Below, in pieces: positions 1 through 6,081 of a stretch of DNA of 6,467 bases (position 1 is the stretch's first letter; each line of letters begins with the position of its first letter). This DNA comes from UBA1447 sp964568955. Its GTDB lineage: Bacteria; Bacillota; Clostridia; Oscillospirales; Acutalibacteraceae. The notes below the pieces were generated by a model that was not told where the DNA came from, ran no database searches, and was given only the letters and a program-made list of their open reading frames with translations. The stretch covers positions 1-6,467 of the forward strand of contig CAZMSM010000090.1 in NCBI GenBank assembly GCA_964568955.1. Direction: 5' to 3'. Both the position numbers and the translations under genes were made by a program.

Positions 1-1108
1 TATTTTCTTTGTCTGCCGAACCGGTAATGTCCGCCACGGTGTATGCCCAGCCTTTTCTCGTTGCGCTGGTTAAGGAGTTAATCGTGCAGCCGGCGAGAGC
101 CGCCGTAATGCCCGCTTGTATGCCCTCTGTATCCTTATGGATAACGCAAACTCTTGTCACAAAGGTTATGGGCAACTGCATATAGGGGAGATTTACAGAG
201 TTGACGATTTCGCCTCTTTCCAAATACGCAACCAGCTGATTTGCGCCCATCACAGCACAGTTGTCTTCGCTTTCGGGGGTAGAGGCACCTAAGTGCGGTA
301 TAGCGATGATGTTCTCATTACAGATTTGCTCGTCCGTTGGGAAATCCGTCGCATAAGCGGTAACTTTTTTGCTCGCAAGCGCTTCGATGATATCGGCAGA
401 ATTGACTAGTTCACCGCGCGCAAAGTTGAGTATACGAACGCCATCTTTCATCTGCGCAATACTTTGTGCATTGATAAGGTCCCTGGTTGAATCATTCAGC
501 GGCGTGTGTAGGGAAATGTAGTCCGACACCGCTATCACTTCGTCCACATTGCCGACAACATTGACCCGCGGGTCAATACTAAGGGCGTTGTGAACAGAAA
601 GGGACAAGTCATAACCCACGACATTCATACCCAAGGCAAGCGCTGTGTTTGCAACCAAAATACCGATTGCGCCAAGCCCGATAACGCCGAGTGTTTTGCC
701 CATCACTTCTTGCCCGGTGAAAGCCGATTTGCCTTTTTCGACCAGTTTGCCGACTTGCTCGCCTTCGCCTTTGAGTGTTTTGCACCACTCCAGGGCTTCC
801 GGCACTTTGCGGGACGAGATAAGAAGCGCACAAAGCACGAGTTCTTTTACAGCATTGGCATTTGCACCCGGTGTGTTAAAAACGACAATCCCTTTTTGTG
901 TGCACGCATCCACAGGGATGTTGTTGACGCCGGCGCCCGCCCTGGCTATCGCAAGAACGCTTGCGGGGATATCCATATCAATCATTGATGCGGAACGAAC
1001 CATCACAGCCTGCGGCCGGTCAACGGCATCGCCGTGGGTATATTTGTCGGAACTGAATCTTGAAAGCCCCAGGGCAGATATTTTATTCAGCGTTAAAATA
1101 TTAAACAT
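1..1108 (-). CDS. serA: D-3-phosphoglycerate dehydrogenase, 3' end cut by window edge
   Basis: Oxidises 3-phosphoglycerate to 3-phosphohydroxypyruvate with NAD+, the first step of serine synthesis in the cytoplasm. I translated 369 codons from the ATG at 1108. The reading frame is open to the window edge, so roughly the last 15-20 residues of a typical 385-390-residue clostridial SerA are missing. Visible landmarks are NTPGANANAVKELV (78-91), the Rossmann loop GLGAIG (144-149), NFARGELV with the catalytic Arg231, TDFPTDE with the probable catalytic Glu260, and PHLGAST with His272. An ACT-type domain begins near residue 316 (FVTRVCVIHKD). This is the short Firmicutes form without the intervening domain of long SerA proteins. 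An AGAAAGGA ribosome binding site (1120-1127) lies 11 bases before the start. It follows serC by 50 bp on the same strand, so the two are very probably co-transcribed. The identification is firm; the C terminus is unseen. Confidence 0.97.
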   Translation of the reverse strand, partial: MFNILTLNKISALGLSRFSSDKYTHGDAVDRPQAVMVRSASMIDMDIPASVLAIARAGAGVNNIPVDACTQKGIVVFNTPGANANAVKELVLCALLISSRKVPEALEWCKTLKGEGEQVGKLVEKGKSAFTGQEVMGKTLGVIGLGAIGILVANTALALGMNVVGYDLSLSVHNALSIDPRVNVVGNVDEVIAVSDYISLHTPLNDSTRDLINAQSIAQMKDGVRILNFARGELVNSADIIEALASKKVTAYATDFPTDEQICNENIIAIPHLGASTPESEDNCAVMGANQLVAYLERGEIVNSVNLPYMQLPITFVTRVCVIHKDTEGIQAGITAALAGCTINSLTSATRKGWAYTVADITGSADKEN

Positions 1109-1129
1109 TATAGGTTCAATCCTTTCTGT

Positions 1130-1150
1130 AGGGGTCGGTTGCCCGTCCCT
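1130..1150. repeat. GC-rich imperfect inverted repeat between serC and serA
   Basis: Arms AGGGGTCGG (1130-1138) and CCCGTCCCT (1142-1150) flank a 3-base loop. Read as plus-strand RNA the arms pair at eight of nine positions if G-U pairs are allowed; read as the serCA transcript the pairing is weaker. The surrounding spacer is AT-rich, so this GC-rich block stands out. From memory, similar GTAGGGG-type palindromic elements are scattered in some clostridial genomes, but one copy cannot prove a dispersed repeat. Confidence 0.35.
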
Positions 1151-1158
1151 GTTCCCAA

Positions 1159-2238
1159 TTAATTGTTTGCTTCAAAATCTTTCATAAACTCAACGAGTTT
1201 TTCAACCCCTTCAATGGGTACAGCATTATAAATGGAAGCCCTCATGCCCCCAACCGAACGGTGCCCTTTCAGGTTGATAAAGCCGGCTGCGGCGGCTTCT
1301 TTAATGAATTTGCTGTTGAGCTCTTCTGTGGGCGTTACAAAGGTGACATTCATCATGGAACGGTCCTTTGGCTCGACGGGGTTGCTGAACATTTTGCCGG
1401 AGTCAAGGAAATCGTAAAGAATCTGTGCTTTCTTTTGGTTGCGCAGCTTCATGGCCTCAAGGCCGCCGAGGTTTTTAATCCATTCCAGCATCAGTTTGCA
1501 CATGTAAATCGAATAGCACGGCGGGGTGTTGTACATGGAGTCGTTGCCCGCCATCACCTTGTAGTCCATCACCGTGGGTGTTAATGCTTTTGCTTTGCCG
1601 ATTAAATCATCGCGCACAATAACAATCGTCAAGCCCGCGGGCGCCACGTTTTTTTGCGCGCCGCCGTAAATCAAGCCGAACTTTGAAACATCCATTGGCT
1701 CCGAAAGAAAACAGGAGGATACATCCGCCACCAGGGGAACATCGCCTGTGTCCGGAAGGTCTTGCCAACGAGTGCCAAAAATGGTGTTGTTCATGCAAAT
1801 ATAAAAATAGTCTGCATCGGGGGTAAAATCCGCCTTGTCAAGCTTGGGGATGTAGGAAAATGTTTTATCCTTTGACGAACCGACAACCTTAATTTCACCG
1901 TATTTTTTTGCCTCTTCATAGGCTTTTGTGGCGAACTGACCGGTCAGAACATAATCCGCCTTGCCGGAACCGTTGAGCAAATTCATCGGGATACCCGCAA
2001 ACTGTAAGGATGCACCGCCTTGGTAAAACAGGATCTTATAATTGTCCGGCACATTAAGAACTTCGCGGAACAGTGATTGTGCCCCAAAAATAATTTCCTC
2101 ATATACTTTTGAGCGGTGCGACATTTCCATAACCGATTGCCCGCTGCCCTTGTAGTCCAACATCTCCGCAGCTGCTCTGTTGAGAACGCTTTCCGGTAGC
2201 ATTGACGGCCCTGCCGAAAAATTAAAAACTCTCGCCAT
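1159..2238 (-). CDS. serC: Phosphoserine aminotransferase
   Basis: A pyridoxal-phosphate enzyme that transfers an amino group from glutamate to 3-phosphohydroxypyruvate, giving O-phosphoserine; in many bacteria it also acts in vitamin B6 synthesis. The 359-residue product is full length for the family. It starts MARVFNFSAGPSMLP, carries HRSK (41-44), the QGGASLQF cofactor loop (73-80), NNTIFGT (150-156), the Schiff-base lysine Lys196 in GGAQKNVAPAG, and the substrate-binding C-terminal segment GHRSVGGMRAS (325-335). The start is supported by GGAGGT (2246-2251) placed 7 bases before the ATG. It is the first gene of a serC-serA operon driven by the promoter at 2306-2335, an arrangement common in Firmicutes. 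All key residues I can check are present and I see no frameshift. Confidence 0.98.
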   Translation of the reverse strand: MARVFNFSAGPSMLPESVLNRAAAEMLDYKGSGQSVMEMSHRSKVYEEIIFGAQSLFREVLNVPDNYKILFYQGGASLQFAGIPMNLLNGSGKADYVLTGQFATKAYEEAKKYGEIKVVGSSKDKTFSYIPKLDKADFTPDADYFYICMNNTIFGTRWQDLPDTGDVPLVADVSSCFLSEPMDVSKFGLIYGGAQKNVAPAGLTIVIVRDDLIGKAKALTPTVMDYKVMAGNDSMYNTPPCYSIYMCKLMLEWIKNLGGLEAMKLRNQKKAQILYDFLDSGKMFSNPVEPKDRSMMNVTFVTPTEELNSKFIKEAAAAGFINLKGHRSVGGMRASIYNAVPIEGVEKLVEFMKDFEANN

Positions 2239-2272
2239 TTTTCATACCTCCAATATAATTTGGGTTTTCCGC

Positions 2273-2295
2273 ACTGTCTTATTTTTCAAGACAGT
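2273..2295 (-). promoter_or_regulatory. Perfect 8-bp inverted repeat at the serCA transcription start
   Basis: In serCA orientation the arms are ACTGTCTT and AAGACAGT around a 7-base AT-rich loop. The element begins about 11 bases after the -10 box, so it would form a hairpin within the first ~30 bases of the mRNA, or act as an operator overlapping the initially transcribed region. It lacks a following U tract, which argues against an intrinsic terminator. The whole leader is only about 60 bases, too short for a T-box. The pairing is seen directly; the role is inferred. Confidence 0.6.
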
Positions 2296-2305
2296 AATTG
2301 CATTC

Positions 2306-2335
2306 ATTATAAGTCAGCTTCGCAATTCAAGTCAA
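2306..2335 (-). promoter_or_regulatory. Sigma-A-type promoter for serC-serA
   Basis: On the minus strand, -35 TTGACT (2330-2335) and a perfect -10 TATAAT (2306-2311) are separated by 18 bp. The predicted start of transcription is near 2299, giving a leader of about 60 bases before serC. This is the best promoter match facing serC. Confidence 0.82.
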
Positions 2336-2338
2336 TGG

Positions 2339-2370
2339 TAAAAGCTTCATATTATGAGGTTTTGCTTTTA
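2339..2370. repeat. Inverted repeat abutting the serCA -35 box
   Basis: Outer arms TAAAAGC (2339-2345) and GCTTTTA (2364-2370) are perfect complements 18 bases apart, and an imperfect smaller palindrome (CTTCATA against TATGAGG) lies between them. It ends three bases from the -35 box of serCA, a position suited to a regulator. In AT-rich DNA a 7-bp match can also arise by chance. Confidence 0.3.
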
Positions 2371-2439
2371 TAAATACTGTTTATTATACCCGAATCTGTT
2401 TTGACCGGTGAAATCGGGAAAAAAAAGACGGTTGCGCAC

Positions 2440-2468
2440 TTGAAACCCCTATTGATTCGACGTATAAT
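2440..2468 (+). promoter_or_regulatory. Sigma-A-type promoter for the DUF3048-sulfatase unit
   Basis: TTGAAA (2440-2445) and TATAAT (2463-2468) are spaced by exactly 17 bp. The predicted start is near 2475, giving a leader of about 75 bases before the ATG at 2550. The A tract at 2419-2426 could serve as an UP element. Confidence 0.8.
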
Positions 2469-2549
2469 AATGGACAACATACGGTTATCAAACCAAGGCA
2501 ATGTTTCTGCAAACCTACACATCTCCATTATAAAGAAGCGAGGATTGTT

Positions 2550-3683
2550 ATGCCAAACAAGAAAAGTAGCAAGAAAAAGACATTGACAAAACAACACGGG
2601 TTCATTATCGGAGCGGTTATTCTTGTAGTGATTATCGTAATCGGTGGTATTGCTGTTTTCGGTAGGCAAGGGGACAACAAAAAGGAGACACCGACAACCA
2701 CTGCCACAAAGCAGACCACGCAAGCCCCAACAACACAAGCCGAGCCGGTCAAACTTATCAACCCGCTCACCGGGCTTGAAGGTTTTGATGCCACCGCCAT
2801 GGGCAAAAGACCTGTAGCCGTTGTGGTGGAAAACTCCCCTCAAGCAAGACCGCAATGGGGCCTGTGCTCACCCGACATCTTGATAGAAGGCGTTGTGGAG
2901 GGCGGTATTACCCGCATGCTCTGGCTATATGCAGATGTCAATACAATCCCCAAAGTCGGCCCGGTGCGTAGCGCAAGGCACGATTTTGTGGAGATAGCCG
3001 AAGGGTTAGACGCAATTTTTGTGCATTGGGGTTGGAGCTACCTGGCAGAGGATGCTATCAATGACAGAAACGTCAATAACATCAACGGTCTGAATGGAAA
3101 GTATTTCTTCAGGGATAAATCAAGGAAGGTCGACTCCGAGCATACCGGCTACACCAACGGAGAAAGCATCGCCAAAGCAATAAGCGACAAAAAGTTCAAC
3201 ACAAAAATAGATGCGGCTTATTCCACACCGTTCACTTTTGTTAAGAACAATGCCCCCGTAACGCCGACAGGCGGAGTTTGCCAACAAGTAGCCTTTGCAT
3301 TTTCGTCAGGTTACAAGCACGAGTTCAAATTTAATGCGAATGAAAAAGTTTATTACAACTACCTTAACGCAAAACCCATGCTGGAGGACGGCGGCAAGCA
3401 AATGAGCGCGACAAATGTCATTCTTATTTACTGCCCTGTTCAAAAATTCGGATCCAGCGTATTGATGGAAATGGACCTTTCCGGTGGCAATGGTCTTTAT
3501 GCCTCAAACGGTGGGTACGAAAAAATCACGTGGAAGAAGGGGAACACGCCCGGCGCCATGCTCAAACTCTTTGCCACAGATGGTAGCCCACTTTTACTCA
3601 ACCCCGGCAAGTCCTATATCGGCTTGGTCCCGGCAGCGCAAAGCGAAAAAACCACGGTGCTTGGGGATTCCACATCAAACTGA
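2550..3683 (+). CDS. DUF3048 (YerB-like) domain protein, membrane-anchored
   Basis: A 377-residue protein of the DUF3048 family, whose founding relative is the Bacillus subtilis lipoprotein YerB; its biochemical role is not established as far as I know. The order is a lysine-rich N terminus (3-15), one hydrophobic span (about 18-38), a Thr/Gln/Pro-rich linker (46-66), then the extracellular-type domain. That domain opens with NPLTG (71-75) and carries ENSPQARPQWGL (94-105), EGGITRM (117-123) and the hallmark KVGPVRSAR (135-143). The C-terminal DUF3048 half ends around the TWKKGN (327-332) and NPGKSYIGLVP (351-361) segments. YerB relatives are often lipoproteins, but there is no lipobox cysteine here, so a single-pass anchor with the domain outside is likely. 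GAGG (2540-2543) lies 6 bases before the ATG. The family call is secure; the function is unknown. Confidence 0.94.
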   Translation: MPNKKSSKKKTLTKQHGFIIGAVILVVIIVIGGIAVFGRQGDNKKETPTTTATKQTTQAPTTQAEPVKLINPLTGLEGFDATAMGKRPVAVVVENSPQARPQWGLCSPDILIEGVVEGGITRMLWLYADVNTIPKVGPVRSARHDFVEIAEGLDAIFVHWGWSYLAEDAINDRNVNNINGLNGKYFFRDKSRKVDSEHTGYTNGESIAKAISDKKFNTKIDAAYSTPFTFVKNNAPVTPTGGVCQQVAFAFSSGYKHEFKFNANEKVYYNYLNAKPMLEDGGKQMSATNVILIYCPVQKFGSSVLMEMDLSGGNGLYASNGGYEKITWKKGNTPGAMLKLFATDGSPLLLNPGKSYIGLVPAAQSEKTTVLGDSTSN

Positions 3684-3715
3684 ATATTTGCAAAGCATCT
3701 TGAAGGAGACATCGG

Positions 3716-5125
3716 ATGAAAACGCCCAACATTCTTTTTATTATGTCGGATGATCATGCCGCTCACGCTATCAGCAGTTACGGGAGTAAAATCAATAATA
3801 CTCCGAACATAGATCGTATTGCCGACGAAGGCATGCGCTTTGAAAATTGTTTTTGCACCAACTCCATTTGCTCACCCAGCAGAGCCGTTATTCTTACAGG
3901 CAAATATAATCACTTAAACGGAGTCCGAACCCTGAACGAACACATGGATTCTCGGCAGCAGACCTTTCCAAAACTTATGCAATTGGGAGGCTATCAAACG
4001 GCCATAGTTGGCAAATGGCACCTTGGCGAAGGTGTCCATGCAGAACCGACCGGCTTTGATTATTGGAATGTCTTGCCCGGCCAAGGTGCCTACCACAACC
4101 CAAGATTCATTGAGATGGGTAAAGACATCAAACAAACAGGCTATGTAACAGACTTAATCACCGATATTTCTATTGACTGGCTGGAGCAAAGAGACAAAGA
4201 CCGTCCGTTCATGCTCATGTGTCACCACAAAGCGCCGCACCGCCCATGGGAACCGGACGAAAAACATGCGCATCTGTATGACGACATGGATATAGCCGAG
4301 CCGGAAACGTTTGACGACGACCACTCCGGTCATGCCGCCGCCGCGCGTGCGGCAAAAATGCGCATAGATTATTTAAACGCAATAGATACCAAAGGCAATC
4401 CACCAAGCAATCTCAGCCAAGAAGAAGAAAAGAAATGGAAGTACCAGCGTTATATCAAGGATTACTTGCGCTGCATTGCATCTGTTGACGACAATGTTGG
4501 GCGACTGCTTGATTACCTGGATGTGCAAGGGCTTACAGAGGATACTATCGTTGTTTATACATCTGACCAAGGATTCTTTTTGGGTGACCACGGATGGTTC
4601 GACAAACGCTTTATGTATGAGGAATCCCTGCGGATGCCGTTTGTTATACGCTATCCTAAAGAAATAAAAGCAGGCAGTGTTACACAAAGCATGGCGCTCA
4701 ATGTCGACTTTGCCGAAACTTTTCTCGACTATGCAAATATTGATGTCCCCCAGGATATGCAAGGCAAGAGCCTTCGCCCATTGCTTAATGGAAAAACGCC
4801 GGACGGTTGGCAAACATCGATGTATTACCGGTATTGGATGCACAAGGACCACGATCATAATGTGTATGCACATTATGGACTCCGTACGCAAAAGTATAAA
4901 CTAATTTATTATTATGCCGACAAGCTCGACACACCGGGTTCCTATTGTAAAAACGAGTTGGGTGAAATCGGTGGCCCGGAGACCCCCGAGTGGGAGCTGT
5001 TTGACCTTACAAAAGACCCGCAGGAACTGTGCAGTGTGTATGACAAACCCGAATACGCCGACATTATCCGCGAGCTGAAAGAAGAACTCTACAAACGAAA
5101 AAACGAACTGAAAGATTTTGCCTAA
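3716..5125 (+). CDS. Type I (formylglycine) sulfatase, N-acetylglucosamine-6-sulfatase-like
   Basis: Hydrolyses sulfate esters, most plausibly from sulfated sugars; the substrate cannot be read from sequence. The 469-residue product has the full alkaline-phosphatase-fold sulfatase signature: metal ligands Asp12-Asp13 (IMSDDH), the CxPxR motif C52-S-P-S-R56 whose Cys is oxidised to formylglycine, GKWHLG (99-104), HHKAPHRPW (170-178), SDQG with Asp284/Gln285, and DHGWFDK (291-297). The C-terminal WELFDLTKDPQE (426-437) is also typical. It resembles proteins usually annotated as mucin-desulfating or GlcNAc-6-sulfatases (SulfAtlas S1_11-like from memory). The N terminus starts directly with the beta strand, with no signal peptide or membrane span, so it should act in the cytoplasm. 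AAGGAG (3703-3708) is 7 bases before the ATG. The preceding gene ends 32 bp upstream with no terminator between, so co-transcription is likely. No formylglycine-generating enzyme is in the window. Confidence 0.95.
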   Translation: MKTPNILFIMSDDHAAHAISSYGSKINNTPNIDRIADEGMRFENCFCTNSICSPSRAVILTGKYNHLNGVRTLNEHMDSRQQTFPKLMQLGGYQTAIVGKWHLGEGVHAEPTGFDYWNVLPGQGAYHNPRFIEMGKDIKQTGYVTDLITDISIDWLEQRDKDRPFMLMCHHKAPHRPWEPDEKHAHLYDDMDIAEPETFDDDHSGHAAAARAAKMRIDYLNAIDTKGNPPSNLSQEEEKKWKYQRYIKDYLRCIASVDDNVGRLLDYLDVQGLTEDTIVVYTSDQGFFLGDHGWFDKRFMYEESLRMPFVIRYPKEIKAGSVTQSMALNVDFAETFLDYANIDVPQDMQGKSLRPLLNGKTPDGWQTSMYYRYWMHKDHDHNVYAHYGLRTQKYKLIYYYADKLDTPGSYCKNELGEIGGPETPEWELFDLTKDPQELCSVYDKPEYADIIRELKEELYKRKNELKDFA

Positions 5126-5170
5126 CGACGGCTACTACTGCTATAATCAAGCAATTGTTCACCACTATTG

Positions 5171-5207
5171 ATAAAGGGCAGACGAAAAAATTTCGTCTGC
5201 CCTTTAT
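5171..5207. terminator. Bidirectional intrinsic terminator
   Basis: A perfect 17-bp stem (5171-5187 with 5191-5207) closes on a 3-base AAA loop and has AT-rich ends, giving T-rich 3' flanks in both directions. It lies 46 bp after the sulfatase stop and 23 bp after the stop of the convergent GNAT gene, the expected place for a shared terminator. Confidence 0.92.
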
Positions 5208-5229
5208 GTTTAACTTACATTGGTGTTGC

Positions 5230-5709
5230 TTATATGCACCTGCTATAAATCCCGGGGCAACTGTCTTCGATCACCGTTGCGCCCACCGCTTTTGCATAAT
5301 ATTCCGTAGGGCCAACCGAACCTATAATGGCGTAGGCATAGTCTTGCTCCCACAAAGCTTCCAAACAGCGCCATAAAAGCACCGAGCCGATTCCCTGACC
5401 CCTTACTTCTTTTTTTACCCCGGTCGGGCCAAAAAAGCCTTTGCCCGTGGCATTGTAACAAGCAAAGCCCAAAAGCTCATTTTCCGTGTCTACGGCGACA
5501 AAGCAGCTGACCGGGTCCTTGTAAAAAGCCGCCGTCGTTTCGCTCGCCCAACCCTCGCCAAACTCCTTCAGAATAAAATTTTCAACCTTCTTAAAGTTTG
5601 GAGAAAGCACGCGGACAAAACGGATACCGGTTATTCCGGTTATTTCCTCTTGTTTTTTGCGAAAGCCATTGTAATCCAGCTTCCAGAGTCTTACAAGCAT
5701 GTCGGGCAT
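5230..5709 (-). CDS. GNAT-family N-acetyltransferase
   Basis: A 159-residue single-domain acetyltransferase predicted to move the acetyl group of acetyl-CoA onto an amine; the substrate is unknown. The acetyl-CoA pyrophosphate loop is visible as VRGQGIGSVLL (102-112), fitting the R/Q-x-x-G-x-G/A pattern. It is preceded by the beta strand with GFFGPTGVKKEVRG (91-104) and followed by a helix and a strand YAYAIIG (124-130). The tail GPTEYYAKAVGA (133-144) and PGIYSR (152-157) matches a common clostridial GNAT subgroup as I remember it. AGAGGAG (5719-5725) lies 9 bases before the first ATG. A second Met at residue 4 is a possible but poorer start. The gene is convergent with the sulfatase, separated by the shared terminator, and has its own promoter, so it appears monocistronic. 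Confidence 0.9.
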   Translation of the reverse strand: MPDMLVRLWKLDYNGFRKKQEEITGITGIRFVRVLSPNFKKVENFILKEFGEGWASETTAAFYKDPVSCFVAVDTENELLGFACYNATGKGFFGPTGVKKEVRGQGIGSVLLWRCLEALWEQDYAYAIIGSVGPTEYYAKAVGATVIEDSCPGIYSRCI

Positions 5710-5750
5710 ATGGTTTTTCTCCTCTTATTCTATTTACTATTATGTTTGAA

Positions 5751-5779
5751 AGATTACCACATTGCATGGGGGTTGTCAA
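5751..5779 (-). promoter_or_regulatory. Sigma-A-type promoter for the GNAT gene
   Basis: On the minus strand, a perfect -35 TTGACA (5774-5779) and -10 TAATCT (5751-5756) are spaced by 17 bp. The predicted start is near 5744, with a leader of about 35 bases. Confidence 0.78.
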
Positions 5780-5946
5780 ACAACGCGAGTGGCGAGTTGC
5801 CGGTGGTCAGCACAAAAAGTTTATCAGTCATCATTATTTTGTAGGCGGAGTGTCTTCAATAATGCATACCAAGCATTTCTTCACGACTTTAGTAAATCGA
5901 AGGATTTTGCTCGTACCGCAAGTTTCTATAGATACGAAAAGAAATG

Positions 5947-5975
5947 TTGACGTCCGCTAATTTTTATGCTAATAT
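5947..5975 (+). promoter_or_regulatory. Extended -10 sigma-A promoter for the RhuM gene
   Basis: TTGACG (5947-5952) and TAATAT (5970-5975) are spaced by 17 bp, with a TG dinucleotide one base before the -10 box (5967-5968), the extended -10 form. The predicted start is near 5982, giving a leader of about 100 bases. Confidence 0.8.
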
Positions 5976-5985
5976 AGAATTGTTT

Positions 5986-5995
5986 GTAACGTTAC
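5986..5995. promoter_or_regulatory. Perfect 10-bp palindrome, possible operator
   Basis: GTAACGTTAC is fully self-complementary and lies 10 bases after the -10 box of the RhuM promoter, at about +5 to +14. A repressor bound here would block initiation. The symmetry is seen; the operator role is inferred. Confidence 0.4.
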
Positions 5996-6019
5996 TCGAT
6001 TAAACACCCATTAGAATCA

Positions 6020-6030
6020 TACACTGTGTA
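6020..6030. promoter_or_regulatory. 11-bp palindrome in the RhuM leader
   Basis: TACAC and GTGTA arms flank a central T. It lies about 40 bases into the predicted RhuM leader. It does not share sequence with the palindrome at 5986-5995, so it need not bind the same protein, and it is short enough to be chance. Confidence 0.25.
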
Positions 6031-6051
6031 ATTTATCCTGTATTAATTTGT

Positions 6052-6059
6052 AGAGGTGG
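6052..6059 (+). promoter_or_regulatory. Ribosome-binding-like site upstream of RhuM, badly spaced
   Basis: AGAGGTGG is a strong Shine-Dalgarno match but sits 22 bases before the first in-frame ATG (6082). No ATG, GTG or TTG in the RhuM frame lies at a normal 5-10 base distance. The GTG inside it (6056-6058) is in a different frame. Either an unusual start codon such as ATT at 6079 is used, the site is not functional, or the start region has been altered. Confidence 0.45.
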
Positions 6060-6081
6060 AAATCCGGGCGTTAACAACATT

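Larger units (their letters stand above)
2239..2549. other. Divergent intergenic region, serCA versus DUF3048 gene
   Basis: This 311-bp gene-free stretch carries two outward-facing sigma-A promoters (minus strand at 2306-2335, plus strand at 2440-2468), an inverted repeat near the serCA start site (2273-2295) and a second one abutting the serCA -35 box (2339-2370). It also has a near-palindrome TTGACCGGTGAA (2401-2412) and an eight-A tract (2419-2426). The A tract lies about 50 bases before the predicted plus-strand start site, where an UP element would sit. I see no credible small gene here. Confidence 0.7.
5710..6081. other. Intergenic region between GNAT and RhuM genes
   Basis: This 372-bp stretch has no gene I can support. 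It holds the GNAT promoter (5751-5779, minus), the RhuM promoter (5947-5975, plus) and two short palindromes (5986-5995, 6020-6030). It also has two reading-frame scraps with protein-like composition but no ribosome binding site: minus 5754-5834, 26 codons, and the last ~35 codons of a plus frame ending at 5950. These could be gene remnants. No tRNA, terminator-type hairpin or insertion-sequence end is evident. Confidence 0.55.

Noticed and set aside
609..833. Minus-strand 74-codon frame inside serA
   Set aside because: It is an alternative frame of the serA coding strand; the serA frame carries the Rossmann and catalytic motifs.
645..1187. Long plus-strand open frame opposite serA
   Set aside because: It is antisense to an unmistakable serA with conserved motifs, has low-complexity Ser/Pro/Leu-rich content and no ribosome binding site.
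2239..2300. T-box or other riboswitch in the serCA leader
   Set aside because: The predicted leader is only about 60 bases and holds a single 8-bp hairpin with no antiterminator arrangement or T-box consensus.
2389..2426. CCCGA/TCGGG pair followed by eight A as a terminator
   Set aside because: The stem is only 5 bp with a 20-base loop, and the tract is A rather than T on the strand where it would follow the stem.
2352..2855. Minus-strand 167-codon frame across the intergenic region and DUF3048 start
   Set aside because: It covers the plus-strand promoter and the conserved DUF3048 N-terminal region in antisense, and its Cys/Phe/Arg-rich content resembles no family.
4373..4891. Minus-strand 172-codon frame opposite the sulfatase
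   Set aside because: It is antisense to the conserved metal-binding part of the sulfatase, and its His/Ile/Cys-rich content has no recognisable motif.
5598..5960. Plus-strand 120-codon frame opposite the GNAT start
   Set aside because: It runs through the GNAT gene, its ribosome binding site and promoter in antisense with no recognisable domain; only the distal part is noted as a possible remnant in another frame.
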